Assembly: GCA_964580525.1 (NCBI GenBank)
Contig: CAZOKN010000007.1
Coordinates: forward strand, 1 to 55,442
Reading direction: 5' to 3'
DNA length: 55,442 bases
Origin: CAZOKN01 sp964580525
GTDB lineage: Bacteria; Pseudomonadota; Alphaproteobacteria; Rickettsiales; UBA6187
Part shown: piece after piece, positions 24,184-33,067 of the stretch
How positions within the stretch are numbered: position 1 is the stretch's first letter
How the letters are laid out: every line of letters starts with the position of its first letter
The notes under the pieces: generated by a model
Database searches by the model: none
The model's input: only the letters and a program-made list of their open reading frames with translations
Told to the model about the DNA's origin: nothing
Translations under genes and position numbers: made by a program

Positions 24184-25457
24184 TGACAATAAAAAAGACT
24201 ATTGATAAAGATTGGTTTAAAAATGGCAAGAAGCATGTATGGCATCCATACACGCAAGAGCAAATCGCGCCTGATCCAATTCAGGTTGTTGGAACTCACG
24301 GCTGCAAGGTAAAACTTGCGGATGGAAGTGAATTAATTGATGGTATTTCTTCTTGGTGGAGTGCTTGTCACGGCTATAATCATCCACATATCCTAGAAGC
24401 TGTTGAACATCAGCTGAAAAAAATGCCACATTTCATGTTTGCCGGAGCGGCGCACGAACCTGCTTATACGCTAGCTGCAAGACTTTCTAAACTCTCTGGT
24501 TTGGAGAGAGTTTTCTTTTGTGATACTGGCTCTACTGCTATAGAAACCGCACTTAAAATGGCAGTGCAATATTGGAAAAATAAGGGCGATAAAAGGCGTA
24601 ATAAATTTATCAGCTTTAATAACGGCTACCATGGTGACACTATGGGCTGTATGTCTTTGTGTGATCCTGATAATGGTATGCATAAATCTTTCAACGAATA
24701 TATGCCTAAACAATATTGCGTGCGTGTTCCTTCTGACGAGTATGATTTTTCTGAATTTGAAGCGATTGTTGAAGGTATACAAAGTACAACGGCGGCAGTG
24801 ATTATCGAGCCTTTGGTGCAAGGGGCAGGGGGATTTAAATTCCATTCGCCGGATGTTCTGGCTGAGATATACAGAATTACAAAAAAATATGGATTATTAT
24901 TTATTGCAGATGAAGTGATGACTGGATTTGGCCGCACTGGTCATATGTTTGCCTGCGAAGAGGCTGCAATATTGCCTGATATTATGTGCATCGGGAAGGG
25001 GCTAACCGGTGGTATGATGACAATGGCGGCAACTTTGGCCAAAGAAGAAATATTCAAAGCATTTTTGGGTGAAGAGATGGAAAAGGCGCTAATGAGTGGG
25101 CCGACATTTATGGCTAATCCTTTAGCCTGCGCAGCGGCGAATGCTTCGATTGATTTGTTTGAAAAAGAAGAACGTTTGGAACAAGTCGCAAAGATTGAAA
25201 AGCAATTATATGAAGAATTATCTCCTTGTACAAAATTTGATAAGGTTAACGATGTCAGGGTTAAAGGCGCAATTGGTGTTGTGCAGATAGAAACTGACAT
25301 TAAAGAAATTTTTGAACTACGCCAGAAATTCATTCAGCATGGTGTTTGGCTGCGCCCGTTTGGCGATGTGGTTTATATTATGCCAGCTTTCACAATTTCC
25401 AAATCTGAACTTAGCAAGCTCACGGGTGCTATTTGCCAGATTTTGAAAAAGCGCTAA
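24183..25457 (+). CDS. bioA: Adenosylmethionine-8-amino-7-oxononanoate aminotransferase BioA
   Basis: 424 residues. Class III aminotransferase: SSWWSACHGYNHP, GAAHEPAYTLAARL, CDTGSTAIETALKMA, YHGDTMGCMSLCD, ADEVMTGFGRTG and PLP Lys272 in CIGKGLTGGMMT. C-terminal VWLRPFGDVVYIMPAF is typical of BioA. It transfers an amino group from SAM to 8-amino-7-oxononanoate. It starts on the stop codon of the ThiE-like gene and overlaps the convergent ABC ATPase gene by 4 bp. Confidence 0.97.
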   Translation: MTIKKTIDKDWFKNGKKHVWHPYTQEQIAPDPIQVVGTHGCKVKLADGSELIDGISSWWSACHGYNHPHILEAVEHQLKKMPHFMFAGAAHEPAYTLAARLSKLSGLERVFFCDTGSTAIETALKMAVQYWKNKGDKRRNKFISFNNGYHGDTMGCMSLCDPDNGMHKSFNEYMPKQYCVRVPSDEYDFSEFEAIVEGIQSTTAAVIIEPLVQGAGGFKFHSPDVLAEIYRITKKYGLLFIADEVMTGFGRTGHMFACEEAAILPDIMCIGKGLTGGMMTMAATLAKEEIFKAFLGEEMEKALMSGPTFMANPLACAAANASIDLFEKEERLEQVAKIEKQLYEELSPCTKFDKVNDVRVKGAIGVVQIETDIKEIFELRQKFIQHGVWLRPFGDVVYIMPAFTISKSELSKLTGAICQILKKR

Positions 25458-26386
25458 TTTTTCGTCAAATGTTTGAATATTTCTTCCAGATCAGCTTCTT
25501 CTGTTGATAAGTCTTTAATTGTAAGTTTTGTTTTGTTGAAAGCTTCTAGTATTTGATTAGCCGATATTTTATTGGTTTCATAAGTTATTTGAATGCGGCC
25601 ATCGTCAGTTATGGAAGTATTGAACTCCTGTAATTGTTTAGGTATTTCGGACACAGACTCGTTCGGAGTTATTATTAAATTCTTCCTATCTATGGTTTTC
25701 ATAATTTTAGCTTTTGTGTCGTTAGCTATAATTTTACCATTGTTTATAACTGCTATTCTATCGCATAATTCCTGCGCTTCTTCTAGATAATGCGTAGTTA
25801 GTAATATAGTTGTGCCTTGTTTATTGAGTTCTTTCACGTATGTCCAAAGTTGTGTACGCAGGTCAACATCAACGCCAGCGGTAGGTTCGTCCAGAACAAG
25901 GATTTTAGGAGAGTGTACTAAAGCTCTGGCGATCAGTAATCTACGGCGCATACCACCAGATAATCTTCTGGAGGGAGAAAATGCTTTATCAGCTAATCCT
26001 AAAGCCTCAATAATTTCCATTGTGCGACGTTTGGATTTAGGCAGTCCGTAAAATCCGGCTGAATTTTCCAAAACTTCATAAGGTGGAAAAAATGGATCAA
26101 GTACAACTTCCTGCGGAACAATACCAATTTGGCTTCTGGCTTTTTTCGGTTCAGAATCAATATTGCTGCCGTTTATATGTACTGTGCCTGAGGTTTTATT
26201 AACCATATTAGCAAGTATGTTTATAAAGGTGGATTTACCTGCGCCGTTTGGCCCAAGTAATCCGAAGAACGATCCTTCAGGTATTTCAAGGTTGATATGA
26301 TCAATAGCCAGCTTATTCTTGCCGTCTTTTGTTGTATAGACTTTGTATAAGTCCTCTACCTTGATAGCTGCTGAATTTTTAGACAT
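25454..26386 (-). CDS. ABC-2 type transporter ATPase (YadG/CcmA-like)
   Basis: 310 residues. Walker A GLLGPNGAGKSTFIN, Q-loop GIVPQEVVLDPFFPPYEVLE, signature RLSGGMRRRLLIARAL, Walker B ILVLDEPTAGVD, His switch TTHYLEEAQ. The C-terminal 90 residues resemble the extension of multidrug/polysaccharide-type ATPases. No permease gene lies next to it, so its partner is elsewhere. It overlaps the Grx4 gene by 8 bp and is co-directional. Substrate unknown. Confidence 0.9.
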   Translation of the reverse strand: MSKNSAAIKVEDLYKVYTTKDGKNKLAIDHINLEIPEGSFFGLLGPNGAGKSTFINILANMVNKTSGTVHINGSNIDSEPKKARSQIGIVPQEVVLDPFFPPYEVLENSAGFYGLPKSKRRTMEIIEALGLADKAFSPSRRLSGGMRRRLLIARALVHSPKILVLDEPTAGVDVDLRTQLWTYVKELNKQGTTILLTTHYLEEAQELCDRIAVINNGKIIANDTKAKIMKTIDRKNLIITPNESVSEIPKQLQEFNTSITDDGRIQITYETNKISANQILEAFNKTKLTIKDLSTEEADLEEIFKHLTKN

Positions 26387-26714
26387 TCGCGTAATTTACA
26401 CCCTTATCTCTTAAAAGATCTTGCAACTCACCGCTTTCAACCATTTCTTTAACTATGTCGCAGCCACCAACAAATTCGCCTTTTACATATAATTGAGGAA
26501 TGGTTGGCCAATCGCTGAATTGTTTAATGCCTTCACGAATTTCTGGATCAGCAAGAACGTTTATATCTTTGAAATTAACGCCAAGATCGTTCAATACATG
26601 GGTTACAACAGCAGAAAACCCACATTGTGGGAATTTTGCAGTACCCTTCATAAAAAGAACAACATCGTTATCATTAATTTCTTTTTCTATGGTCTGAAAT
26701 ACTGGGTTTGTCAT
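26379..26714 (-). CDS. grxD: Monothiol glutaredoxin Grx4 (CGFS type)
   Basis: 111 residues, full length. Active-site motif FPQCGFSAVV (Cys31-Ser34), glutathione-binding KGTAKFP, DWPTIPQLYVKGEFVGGCDI. It carries and trades [2Fe-2S] clusters. It follows a BolA gene by 22 bp, a classic Grx4-BolA partnership, since the two form an Fe-S heterodimer. Confidence 0.96.
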   Translation of the reverse strand: MTNPVFQTIEKEINDNDVVLFMKGTAKFPQCGFSAVVTHVLNDLGVNFKDINVLADPEIREGIKQFSDWPTIPQLYVKGEFVGGCDIVKEMVESGELQDLLRDKGVNYANV

Positions 26715-26736
26715 AGTAAATGCTTCCTTAAGTTTG

Positions 26737-26976
26737 TTATTTATTTTGTGGCGCAGAGGTTTTTAATTGTAAAGCGTGTAGCTCTCCGCCCATTTTGCCC
26801 TGCAGTGCAGAATAAACCATTTTATGCTGCTGTATACGGGATTTTCCACGAAATTCTTCTGATATAATTTCAGCAGACCAGTGATCATTATCACCAGCCA
26901 GGTCGACTATATTAACCGAAGCCTCAGGAAATGCATCAATTATCATTTTTTTTAGTATACTTGCTTCTAAAGGCAT
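26737..26976 (-). CDS. BolA-family protein (BolA2/IbaG-like)
   Basis: 79 residues from ATG 26976 (MPLEASILKKMI); the open frame extends 47 codons further upstream, but that stretch is a hydrophobic run unlike any BolA. Motifs: IDAFPEASVNIVDLAGDNDH, GKSRIQQHKMVYSALQGKMG and ELHALQLKT. Conserved His supplies an Fe-S ligand in the Grx4 heterodimer. Gene order bolA-grxD supports iron-sulfur handling. Confidence 0.92.
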   Translation of the reverse strand: MPLEASILKKMIIDAFPEASVNIVDLAGDNDHWSAEIISEEFRGKSRIQQHKMVYSALQGKMGGELHALQLKTSAPQNK

Positions 26977-27064
26977 AATATGCTCACATACGTTTATAAA
27001 TTGTAAGGTTTTATATACCAATATATAAAGTCCGTAAAGTGTAGAATATTTTATAAAAAAACCA

Positions 27065-28183
27065 ATGGATATAAAGAAAATAAATCGCATAGTTATAAAG
27101 GTTGGCTCATCTATCATTGTTGATCAGGAGAAGGGCAAGCTTAGGGAAAAATGGCTGAAAAGCCTAGCCGAGGATATTGCGCAGCTTAAAAAAGACGGCA
27201 AGGAAGTTGTTGTGGTAACTTCTGGCGCTGTGGCTTTGGGCAGAAAATATATAAAACATAAGAAAGTTTTGAAGCTTGAAGAAAAACAAGCAGCGGCGGC
27301 ATGTGGTCAAACTGAGCTGGTTAGGCACTATCAAAAATACCTCAATATGTTTGAGCATAACGCAGCGCAGATATTGATGACACTATTTGATTCTGAAAAT
27401 CGTAGGAATTACCTTAATGCCAAAAACACTATAGAAACATTGCTGGCTAATGGTGTTGTGCCCATCATAAATGAAAATGACACTGTAGCTACGCATGAGC
27501 TGAGATTTGGCGATAATGACAGATTGGCGGCTATAGTTGCTCAGATGATTAGTAGCGATTTACTTATATTATTTTCAGATGTTGATGGTTTATACACCTC
27601 CAATCCAAGGCTGGATAGAAGTGCCAAACGCATACCAATTGTTAAGGACATAGATGGAAAAATTGAATCTATGGCTGGAGAGGCTTTATCTACCGGAGTT
27701 GGTTCAGGTGGAATGATTACCAAAGTTGAGGCGGCAAAAATCGCAGTTAATGGTGGCTGTAATATGATACTTACTTTAGGTACGAAGAAAAACCCAATAA
27801 AGCGTCTTTTGGAGGGTGGTCGTCATACCTTATTTGTTTCTAAAGATACGCCTGTAAGCGCCAGAAAACGCTGGATAGCCAGTAGTATTAGCATTGGTGG
27901 TGAAATAATTGTTGATGATGGGGCGGTAAAGGCCTTAAAAGTCGGTAAAAGCTTGCTACCTGCGGGAGTTATTGATATTAAAGGTAGCTTTGATCGCGGT
28001 GACACTGTTCATATTAAAGATTGTAAGTTAAAAAAAATAGGTCTTGGCCTTGTAGCTTATTCTTCTGACGATGCAAAAATGATTATGGGTCATCAAAGTC
28101 AAGAAATTGAAAATATAGTTGGATTTTCCGGACGGGATGAGCTGGTGCATAGGGATAATCTTGTGCTGAGCATTAAGGAATAA
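27065..28183 (+). CDS. proB: Glutamate 5-kinase ProB with PUA domain
   Basis: 372 residues, usual length. Amino-acid kinase domain (about 1-260): IVIKVGSSII, VVTSGAVALGRK, QAAAACGQTELVRHYQ, INENDTVAT, FGDNDRLAAIVAQ, DVDGLYTSNP, GVGSGGMITKVEAA. The PUA domain fills the C-terminus (about 275-370). It makes glutamyl-5-phosphate, the first step of proline synthesis. Divergent from bolA; two bases separate its stop from the proA start. Confidence 0.97.
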   Translation: MDIKKINRIVIKVGSSIIVDQEKGKLREKWLKSLAEDIAQLKKDGKEVVVVTSGAVALGRKYIKHKKVLKLEEKQAAAACGQTELVRHYQKYLNMFEHNAAQILMTLFDSENRRNYLNAKNTIETLLANGVVPIINENDTVATHELRFGDNDRLAAIVAQMISSDLLILFSDVDGLYTSNPRLDRSAKRIPIVKDIDGKIESMAGEALSTGVGSGGMITKVEAAKIAVNGGCNMILTLGTKKNPIKRLLEGGRHTLFVSKDTPVSARKRWIASSISIGGEIIVDDGAVKALKVGKSLLPAGVIDIKGSFDRGDTVHIKDCKLKKIGLGLVAYSSDDAKMIMGHQSQEIENIVGFSGRDELVHRDNLVLSIKE

Positions 28184-28185
28184 AA

Positions 28186-29475
28186 ATGAGAGCGTTTGAG
28201 ATGAGTGATAAAAATAAAAGCGTGAAAGAGCAAATGCTGGAAATTGGCAAAAGAGCCAAGGCTGCTGCACGTGTTTTGTCAGAAACATCAAGAGATAAGA
28301 AGGATGCTGCTCTTAAGATTGCAGCTGCTCAGCTTAGAAAAAATACTGATAAAATACTTGTTGAAAACAAAAGGGACGTAGGAGAAGCAGTAGCCAAAGG
28401 TTTAGATAAACCTTTAATCGACAGGCTTGAGCTTAATGCAAAGAAAATCGATGCTATCGCCAAGGGTTTGGAAGATATAGCCAGTCTCGAAGATCCTGTG
28501 GGACGTGATCTTGCAAAATCGCAAAGACCAAACGGCCTTGAGATTGCAAGGATTAGCATACCTCTTGGTGTTATCGGGATTATATATGAATCGCGTCCTA
28601 ATGTTACGGCTGATGCTGGCGCTCTATGCTTAAAATCGGGCAATGCGGTCATATTGCGCGGTGGTTCTGAAAGCTTTTATTCATCTCACGCTATAGTCGA
28701 TTGCTTACACGCAGGCTTAACAGAAGCAGGTTTGCCTGTTGATTCTATCCAGCTTGTGCCTGTGAAGGATCGTGAAGCTGTAGGTGAAATGTTGGCTATG
28801 TCAGGCTATATTGATGTCATAGTTCCACGTGGCGGTAAAAGCCTTTGTCAGCGTGTTATGGATGAAAGTAAAGTACCTACATTGCTGCATCTGGACGGCA
28901 ATTGCCATACCTACATCCACAAAAATGCAGATGCAAAAATGGCTGTAGAAATTGCTTATAATGCTAAGTTGAGACGTACGGGAATTTGTGGAGCAACTGA
29001 ATCAATTGTTGTTGATAAGGAAGTTGCCAAAACAATTCTGCCACAAATTATAGAATCTCTTTCTGTTGGTGGCTGCGAAATTCGCGGTGATGAAGTTGCG
29101 CAAACTATTGATAAAAGGGTGAAGGCTGCAACAGAAGATGATTGGTATACAGAATATCTTGCTCCTGTTGTTGCTGTGAAAATTGTGTCTGGCATATCGG
29201 AGGCAATTGATTTTATCAATAAATATGGTTCTCACCACACAGATTCAATAATTACCGCTGATAATAATGCGGCAGCTGAATTCTTGAAAAAAATAGATAG
29301 CTCAATTGTTATGCATAATGCTTCAACGCAATTTGCTGATGGTGGGGAATTTGGCATGGGCGCAGAAATTGGTATATCTACCGGCAGACTGCATGCCCGT
29401 GGCCCGGTTGGAGTTGAGCAGCTTACTACCTATAAATATGTGGTTCGGGGTAATGGACAAATACGGCCAATCTAA
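28186..29475 (+). CDS. proA: Gamma-glutamyl phosphate reductase ProA
   Basis: 429 residues. ATG 28186 is preceded by AAGGA at 6 nt. Aldehyde-dehydrogenase fold: IPLGVIGIIYESRPNVTADA, LKSGNAVILRGGSE, IVPRGGKSLCQRV, catalytic Cys268 in RTGICGATESI, and HNASTQFADGGEFGMGAEIG. It reduces glutamyl-5-phosphate to the semialdehyde. Cotranscribed with proB; its end overlaps the nadD start by 23 bp. Confidence 0.97.
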   Translation: MRAFEMSDKNKSVKEQMLEIGKRAKAAARVLSETSRDKKDAALKIAAAQLRKNTDKILVENKRDVGEAVAKGLDKPLIDRLELNAKKIDAIAKGLEDIASLEDPVGRDLAKSQRPNGLEIARISIPLGVIGIIYESRPNVTADAGALCLKSGNAVILRGGSESFYSSHAIVDCLHAGLTEAGLPVDSIQLVPVKDREAVGEMLAMSGYIDVIVPRGGKSLCQRVMDESKVPTLLHLDGNCHTYIHKNADAKMAVEIAYNAKLRRTGICGATESIVVDKEVAKTILPQIIESLSVGGCEIRGDEVAQTIDKRVKAATEDDWYTEYLAPVVAVKIVSGISEAIDFINKYGSHHTDSIITADNNAAAEFLKKIDSSIVMHNASTQFADGGEFGMGAEIGISTGRLHARGPVGVEQLTTYKYVVRGNGQIRPI

Positions 29476-30052
29476 AAAAATTGGCTTGCTTGGCGGTTCG
29501 TTTAATCCCGCTCATGAAGGCCATGTTTATATAAGTAAAAAGGCTATAGAATTACTGGGACTTGACGAAGTCTGGTGGATTGTTGCATTGCAAAATCCTC
29601 TTAAGTCAAAAGAAGAAATGTCAGATTTTAATAACAGATTCGCAAGTGCAAAAAAAATAACAGCTAATATTGATCAAATAGTTATCTCTGATTTCGAGAA
29701 AAAAGCTCAAACTCAATATACATATGATACGTTAAAAAAGCTGAAAAGTGAATATAATAACTTCAAATTCGTATGGCTAATGGGCGCGGATAACCTGGTT
29801 AATTTCCATAAATGGCACAACTGGCAAGAAATATTTGAAATGGTGCCAATAGCCGTTTTTGACAGAGAAAAACTAGCCAAAGATGCGATTGAAAGTGTAG
29901 CTGCAAAATCCTTCAAAAGTTGCAGAATTAGTGCTGAAAATAGTCGCGATTTGGCACAGCAAAAGTCACCAAAATGGTGCTTTTTGGAGATAGAAAAAAC
30001 GCCTGAATCATCTACGGAAATAAGGAATAATCCTGCTTATAAAAAGGACTAG
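29453..30052 (+). CDS. nadD: Nicotinate-nucleotide adenylyltransferase NadD
   Basis: 199 residues from ATG 29453 inside the end of proA; the frame continues upstream but only as a shadow of proA. Motifs: IGLLGGSFNPAHEGHVYIS (nucleotidyltransferase HxGH), WWIVALQNPLKS, TYDTLKKLKSEY, WLMGADNLVNFHKWHNWQ and the C-terminal SSTEIRNN in place of ISST-x-IR. It makes NaAD from nicotinate mononucleotide for NAD synthesis. Position before rsfS and rlmH is common in proteobacteria. Confidence 0.95.
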   Translation: MDKYGQSKKIGLLGGSFNPAHEGHVYISKKAIELLGLDEVWWIVALQNPLKSKEEMSDFNNRFASAKKITANIDQIVISDFEKKAQTQYTYDTLKKLKSEYNNFKFVWLMGADNLVNFHKWHNWQEIFEMVPIAVFDREKLAKDAIESVAAKSFKSCRISAENSRDLAQQKSPKWCFLEIEKTPESSTEIRNNPAYKKD

Positions 30053-30100
30053 AAAAACATACCAGACGTGCTATAATTATATATGTAGGGTAACTAAACA

Positions 30101-30490
30101 TTGGAGGTTGACATAACTAGACAATATATGGAGCAGGTCGTTCCCGACCTAAAAGAGCTGATAAAATCCTCGCTTGAGGATGGTAAAGCTGAAAATGTAG
30201 TAACCATAGACCTGGCTGGTAAAACTGATATTGCTGACTACATGGTTATTGCCACAGGCACTTCTACAAAACACGCAAGTTTCCTTGCAGATAAAGTAAT
30301 CCAAAATATTAGACATACTGATTCTTACGGCGTTTACTCGGTTGAGGGAACTAGTGAGGGTAACTGGATTTTGGTTGATGCAGGAAATGTAGTAGTGCAT
30401 ATATTTAAACCAGGTGTTAGAGAGCTTTATAACTTAGAGAAAATGTGGGCTATGCCACTTCCTGAGATTGAAGCTATCGAGGTTATATAG
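30101..30490 (+). CDS. rsfS: Ribosomal silencing factor RsfS
   Basis: 129 residues from TTG 30101; ATG 30128 (MEQVVPDL) is an alternative, and neither has a decisive ribosome binding site (GGAGG at 30103 lies 20 nt before the ATG). Motifs: IDLAGKTDIADYMVIATGTS, VEGTSEGNWILVDAGNVVVH and LYNLEKMWA. RsfS binds L14 of the large subunit to block subunit joining in starvation. Sits between nadD and rlmH, the usual order. Confidence 0.94.
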   Translation: MEVDITRQYMEQVVPDLKELIKSSLEDGKAENVVTIDLAGKTDIADYMVIATGTSTKHASFLADKVIQNIRHTDSYGVYSVEGTSEGNWILVDAGNVVVHIFKPGVRELYNLEKMWAMPLPEIEAIEVI

Positions 30491-30568
30491 CCTAGCCGTT
30501 TATCAGGTTTTGTAATGTCTCTCTTTTTGGAGGACTGGAATCTTGTAACCTCTTAAACTATTAAAAAA

Positions 30569-31030
30569 ATGAAAATAAAAATCGCTGCCATAGGTAAGGA
30601 AAAGAGTTCTTCCCCTACATCCCAACTATATAATTCCTATATAAAAAGAATTCCCTGGAAAATCGAATTTAAAGAATTCGAAGAGAAAAAACCTTTACAA
30701 GAAGCTCAATTAATAGAAAAAGAGGGAGCTTTGCTTTTGGATGTTGTGGCCGATTCGGATATTGTTATCGTGCTTGATGAAAACGGCAAAAACCTTAGCA
30801 GCAAAGAACTTGCTGGCCAAATATCTAAATGGCAGAGCGATGGTAATAGTAGTTTTGTTTTTCTTATAGGTGGTGCTTGTGGCCACGGCGACAAGGTTAA
30901 AAAGAGAGCTAATTTATTGTTATCTATGGGAAAACTTACCTGGCCTCATATGCTGGTTAGAGCAATGTTGGCAGAACAGATATACAGGGTTTATACTCTT
31001 CTTACCGGCCATCCTTATCATCGCGAATAA
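30569..31030 (+). CDS. rlmH: 23S rRNA pseudouridine-1915 N3-methyltransferase RlmH
   Basis: 153 residues, full length. SPOUT knot motifs: VIVLDENGKNLSSKELAGQI, SFVFLIGGACGHGDKVKKRA, LSMGKLTWPHMLVRAMLAEQ and the diagnostic C-terminus TGHPYHRE. It methylates a pseudouridine in helix 69 of 23S rRNA. The first residues (KIKIAAIGKEKSS) match the family start. Confidence 0.96.
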   Translation: MKIKIAAIGKEKSSSPTSQLYNSYIKRIPWKIEFKEFEEKKPLQEAQLIEKEGALLLDVVADSDIVIVLDENGKNLSSKELAGQISKWQSDGNSSFVFLIGGACGHGDKVKKRANLLLSMGKLTWPHMLVRAMLAEQIYRVYTLLTGHPYHRE

Positions 31031-31111
31031 TTCTTGCCATTTCTATTTACAATAAGAGTAAATAAAGTTACTTATAAGCTCATAAAACATATTAGTTCAT
31101 GGAGCTTTATT

Positions 31112-31867
31112 ATGCTTAAAAAAATATTATCAGCTGTATTTTTATTGGTTGTTTTTTCTTTTAGTGCCTATGCGCAGGAAAAAGAAGGTAAGGTTGGTGA
31201 TAATCTTTATGGCGAAAATGATATAACGGCAGAAGAGTTATATAAAGTTCAGCCTGGAGATGTTGTGATTGGTGATGAAAAAGCGCCAATAACTATGATT
31301 GAATATGCTTCAATGTCTTGCAGTCACTGTGCTGCTTTTTATAATAATACATTTCCTGAAATTAAGGAAAAATACATAGATACTGGCAAAGTTCGTTTCC
31401 TGTTCAGGGATTTTCCTTTGGATGAAACTGCACTGAGAGGTGCCATGATGGCGCGTTGCGCAGCAAAGAAAAATAAGGATGATTTTGAGAAATTTGTAAA
31501 AGCCATGTTTAGCACTCAGAGCAATTGGGCCCCTAAGAAAAATTATCTGGAAGTGCTTGCTAATATAGGTAAGCTTGGTGGTATGAAAGGTCAGGATTTT
31601 GATCTTTGTATGGCAGATAAAGAATTGGAAAATTCTGTTATGAAATCAAAATTCCAGGCGGTTAAGCAATTAGAGGTTAGATCAACCCCTACTTTCTTTG
31701 TGAATAAAGAGATGCATAAAGGGGCGAATGATATAGCTTATTTCTCCAAAGTGTTTGAGGAAATTCTAGCTGCAGCGCCTGCAAAAGTTGAGCCAGCTAA
31801 AGAAGAATCTAAATCTGATAAAAAAGAAAGTCCTAAAAAAGCATCAAAAGAAAGCAAAAAACAATAA
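31112..31867 (+). CDS. DsbA-family periplasmic thiol-disulfide oxidoreductase
   Basis: 251 residues from ATG 31112, preceded by GGAG; an upstream ATG at 31034 gives a non-homologous extension. Signal peptide (ILSAVFLLVVFSFSAYAQE). Thioredoxin fold with an inserted helical domain: MIEYASMSCSHCAAFYN (Cys70/Cys73), FRDFPLDETALRGAMMARCA and the cis-Pro loop RSTPTFFVN. The CSHC site and length fit the rickettsial DsbA/DsbG-like group. The Lys/Ser/Glu-rich tail (last 35 residues) is unusual and probably disordered. It introduces or repairs disulfides in exported proteins, such as the Cys-rich protein at 54995. Confidence 0.9.
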   Translation: MLKKILSAVFLLVVFSFSAYAQEKEGKVGDNLYGENDITAEELYKVQPGDVVIGDEKAPITMIEYASMSCSHCAAFYNNTFPEIKEKYIDTGKVRFLFRDFPLDETALRGAMMARCAAKKNKDDFEKFVKAMFSTQSNWAPKKNYLEVLANIGKLGGMKGQDFDLCMADKELENSVMKSKFQAVKQLEVRSTPTFFVNKEMHKGANDIAYFSKVFEEILAAAPAKVEPAKEESKSDKKESPKKASKESKKQ

Positions 31868-31903
31868 ATCCACAGAAAAATGATTTTTTGTGTTATTTAA
31901 ATC

Positions 31904-31932
31904 TTGACAGAAACGGGGCTAGTTCTTAGTGT
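31904..31932 (+). promoter_or_regulatory. Sigma70-type promoter of the Fo operon
   Basis: -35 TTGACA (31904-31909), 17-bp spacer, -10 TAGTGT (31927-31932). Predicted transcription start near 31939, after the GTG at 31929, which supports GTG 31971 as the atpI start. It lies just downstream of the DsbA-like gene. Confidence 0.5.
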
Positions 31933-31970
31933 GCGCTCGCCTGTTGTCGGTAAGTTTAGGAGCTTTGTTT

Positions 31971-32267
31971 GTGCCAAATGATGATAAATTGCCATCTTTG
32001 GAAGAATTGGGTAAGGCTATAGAAGAGGCCAAAAAGAAGGCTTCTGACGATGATGGTGAAAAAGGTAGTGCTGGTGTCCTTTCAATTGGTATTGATTTGG
32101 TTTCCGGTGTCGCGGTTGGATCATTTGTTGGTTATTATTTAGACAAATGGTTTGGCACATTGCCTTTGTTTTTTATAGTTTGTTTTTTCCTGGGAGTGGC
32201 CGGAAGTGGCCTTAATATATACAGGACTATACAAAGAAATAATGTTGATAATGATAAAAAGGATTGA
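31971..32267 (+). CDS. atpI: ATP synthase assembly protein AtpI
   Basis: 98 residues from GTG 31971, preceded by AGGAG at 8 nt; a GTG at 31929 is less likely. N-terminal charged half (LPSLEELGKAIEEAKKKASD), then two membrane helices (GIDLVSGVAVGSFVGYYLD and LPLFFIVCFFLGVAGSGLNI). Its place directly before atpB marks it as AtpI, which helps assemble the c-ring. First gene of the Fo operon; the F1 genes are not in this window, as expected for alphaproteobacteria. Confidence 0.93.
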   Translation: MPNDDKLPSLEELGKAIEEAKKKASDDDGEKGSAGVLSIGIDLVSGVAVGSFVGYYLDKWFGTLPLFFIVCFFLGVAGSGLNIYRTIQRNNVDNDKKD

Positions 32268-32277
32268 AGATTAGGCT

Positions 32278-33021
32278 ATGTCAGAAGGTACAGCTCATAA
32301 TCCATTACATCAGTTTGCTATAAAGTATTATACTAATGCTCCGGAAATTGCTGGTCTTAACCTCAATTTTTCCAATGCTTCGCTTTTTATGGTTTTTATA
32401 TTGTTGGCGGTTTCTGTTTTCCTTATAGGTGGAATGAAAAAGCGTGCTTTGATTCCTGGTAGATGGCAGAGCATGGCGGAGATGACATATGAAATAGTTG
32501 CTAACATGATTAAAGATAATGTTGGTAATGATGGCCGTAAGTATTTTCCTTTCATATTCTCTACATTCATGTTTGTTCTATTCGCCAATCTTCTTGGCAT
32601 GTTGCCTTATAGTTTCACTGTAACAAGCCATATCGCAGTTACCTTTGCAATGGCAATGGTCATATTTTTAGGAGTTACTATCATCGCGATAGCTAGACAT
32701 GGTACTCATTTCTTCGGATTCTTCCTACCTAAAGGTACTCCTTGGTGGATGGCTCCATTGATGATTTTTATCGAATTGTTCGCTTATCTTGCAAGACCTG
32801 TGAGTTTGTCTATTCGTCTCGCTGCAAATATGATGGCTGGCCATACAATGTTGAAAGTTATAGCTGGTTTCGTGTTGGGGTTAGGTTGGGCGTTGGGATG
32901 GGCTCCTATAGCTTTGCTGGTTGCGCTTACTGGTTTTGAAATATTTGTAGCTATATTGCAGGCTTACATATTTACGGTTTTGACTTGTGTTTACTTAAAC
33001 GACGCGATTCATTTGCATTAG
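32278..33021 (+). CDS. atpB: F-type ATP synthase subunit a
   Basis: 247 residues, five to six membrane helices. Essential Arg (about R180) in LSIRLAANMMAGH and the late half-channel block ALTGFEIFVAILQAYIFTVL-CVYLNDA. It forms the proton half-channels facing the c-ring. The N-terminus has HNPLHQF, typical of alphaproteobacterial subunit a. Confidence 0.97.
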   Translation: MSEGTAHNPLHQFAIKYYTNAPEIAGLNLNFSNASLFMVFILLAVSVFLIGGMKKRALIPGRWQSMAEMTYEIVANMIKDNVGNDGRKYFPFIFSTFMFVLFANLLGMLPYSFTVTSHIAVTFAMAMVIFLGVTIIAIARHGTHFFGFFLPKGTPWWMAPLMIFIELFAYLARPVSLSIRLAANMMAGHTMLKVIAGFVLGLGWALGWAPIALLVALTGFEIFVAILQAYIFTVLTCVYLNDAIHLH

Positions 33022-33067
33022 AATTTAGAATTTTTAATTTTGTTTAACTTAAATAAGGAAAGAAAAG

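Noticed and set aside
26977..27117. 47-codon N-terminal extension of BolA
   Set aside because: Hydrophobic, not found in BolA proteins, and it runs into the proB gene.
29306..29452. N-terminal extension of nadD
   Set aside because: Overlaps proA in another frame; NadD homologues begin at the ATG at 29453.
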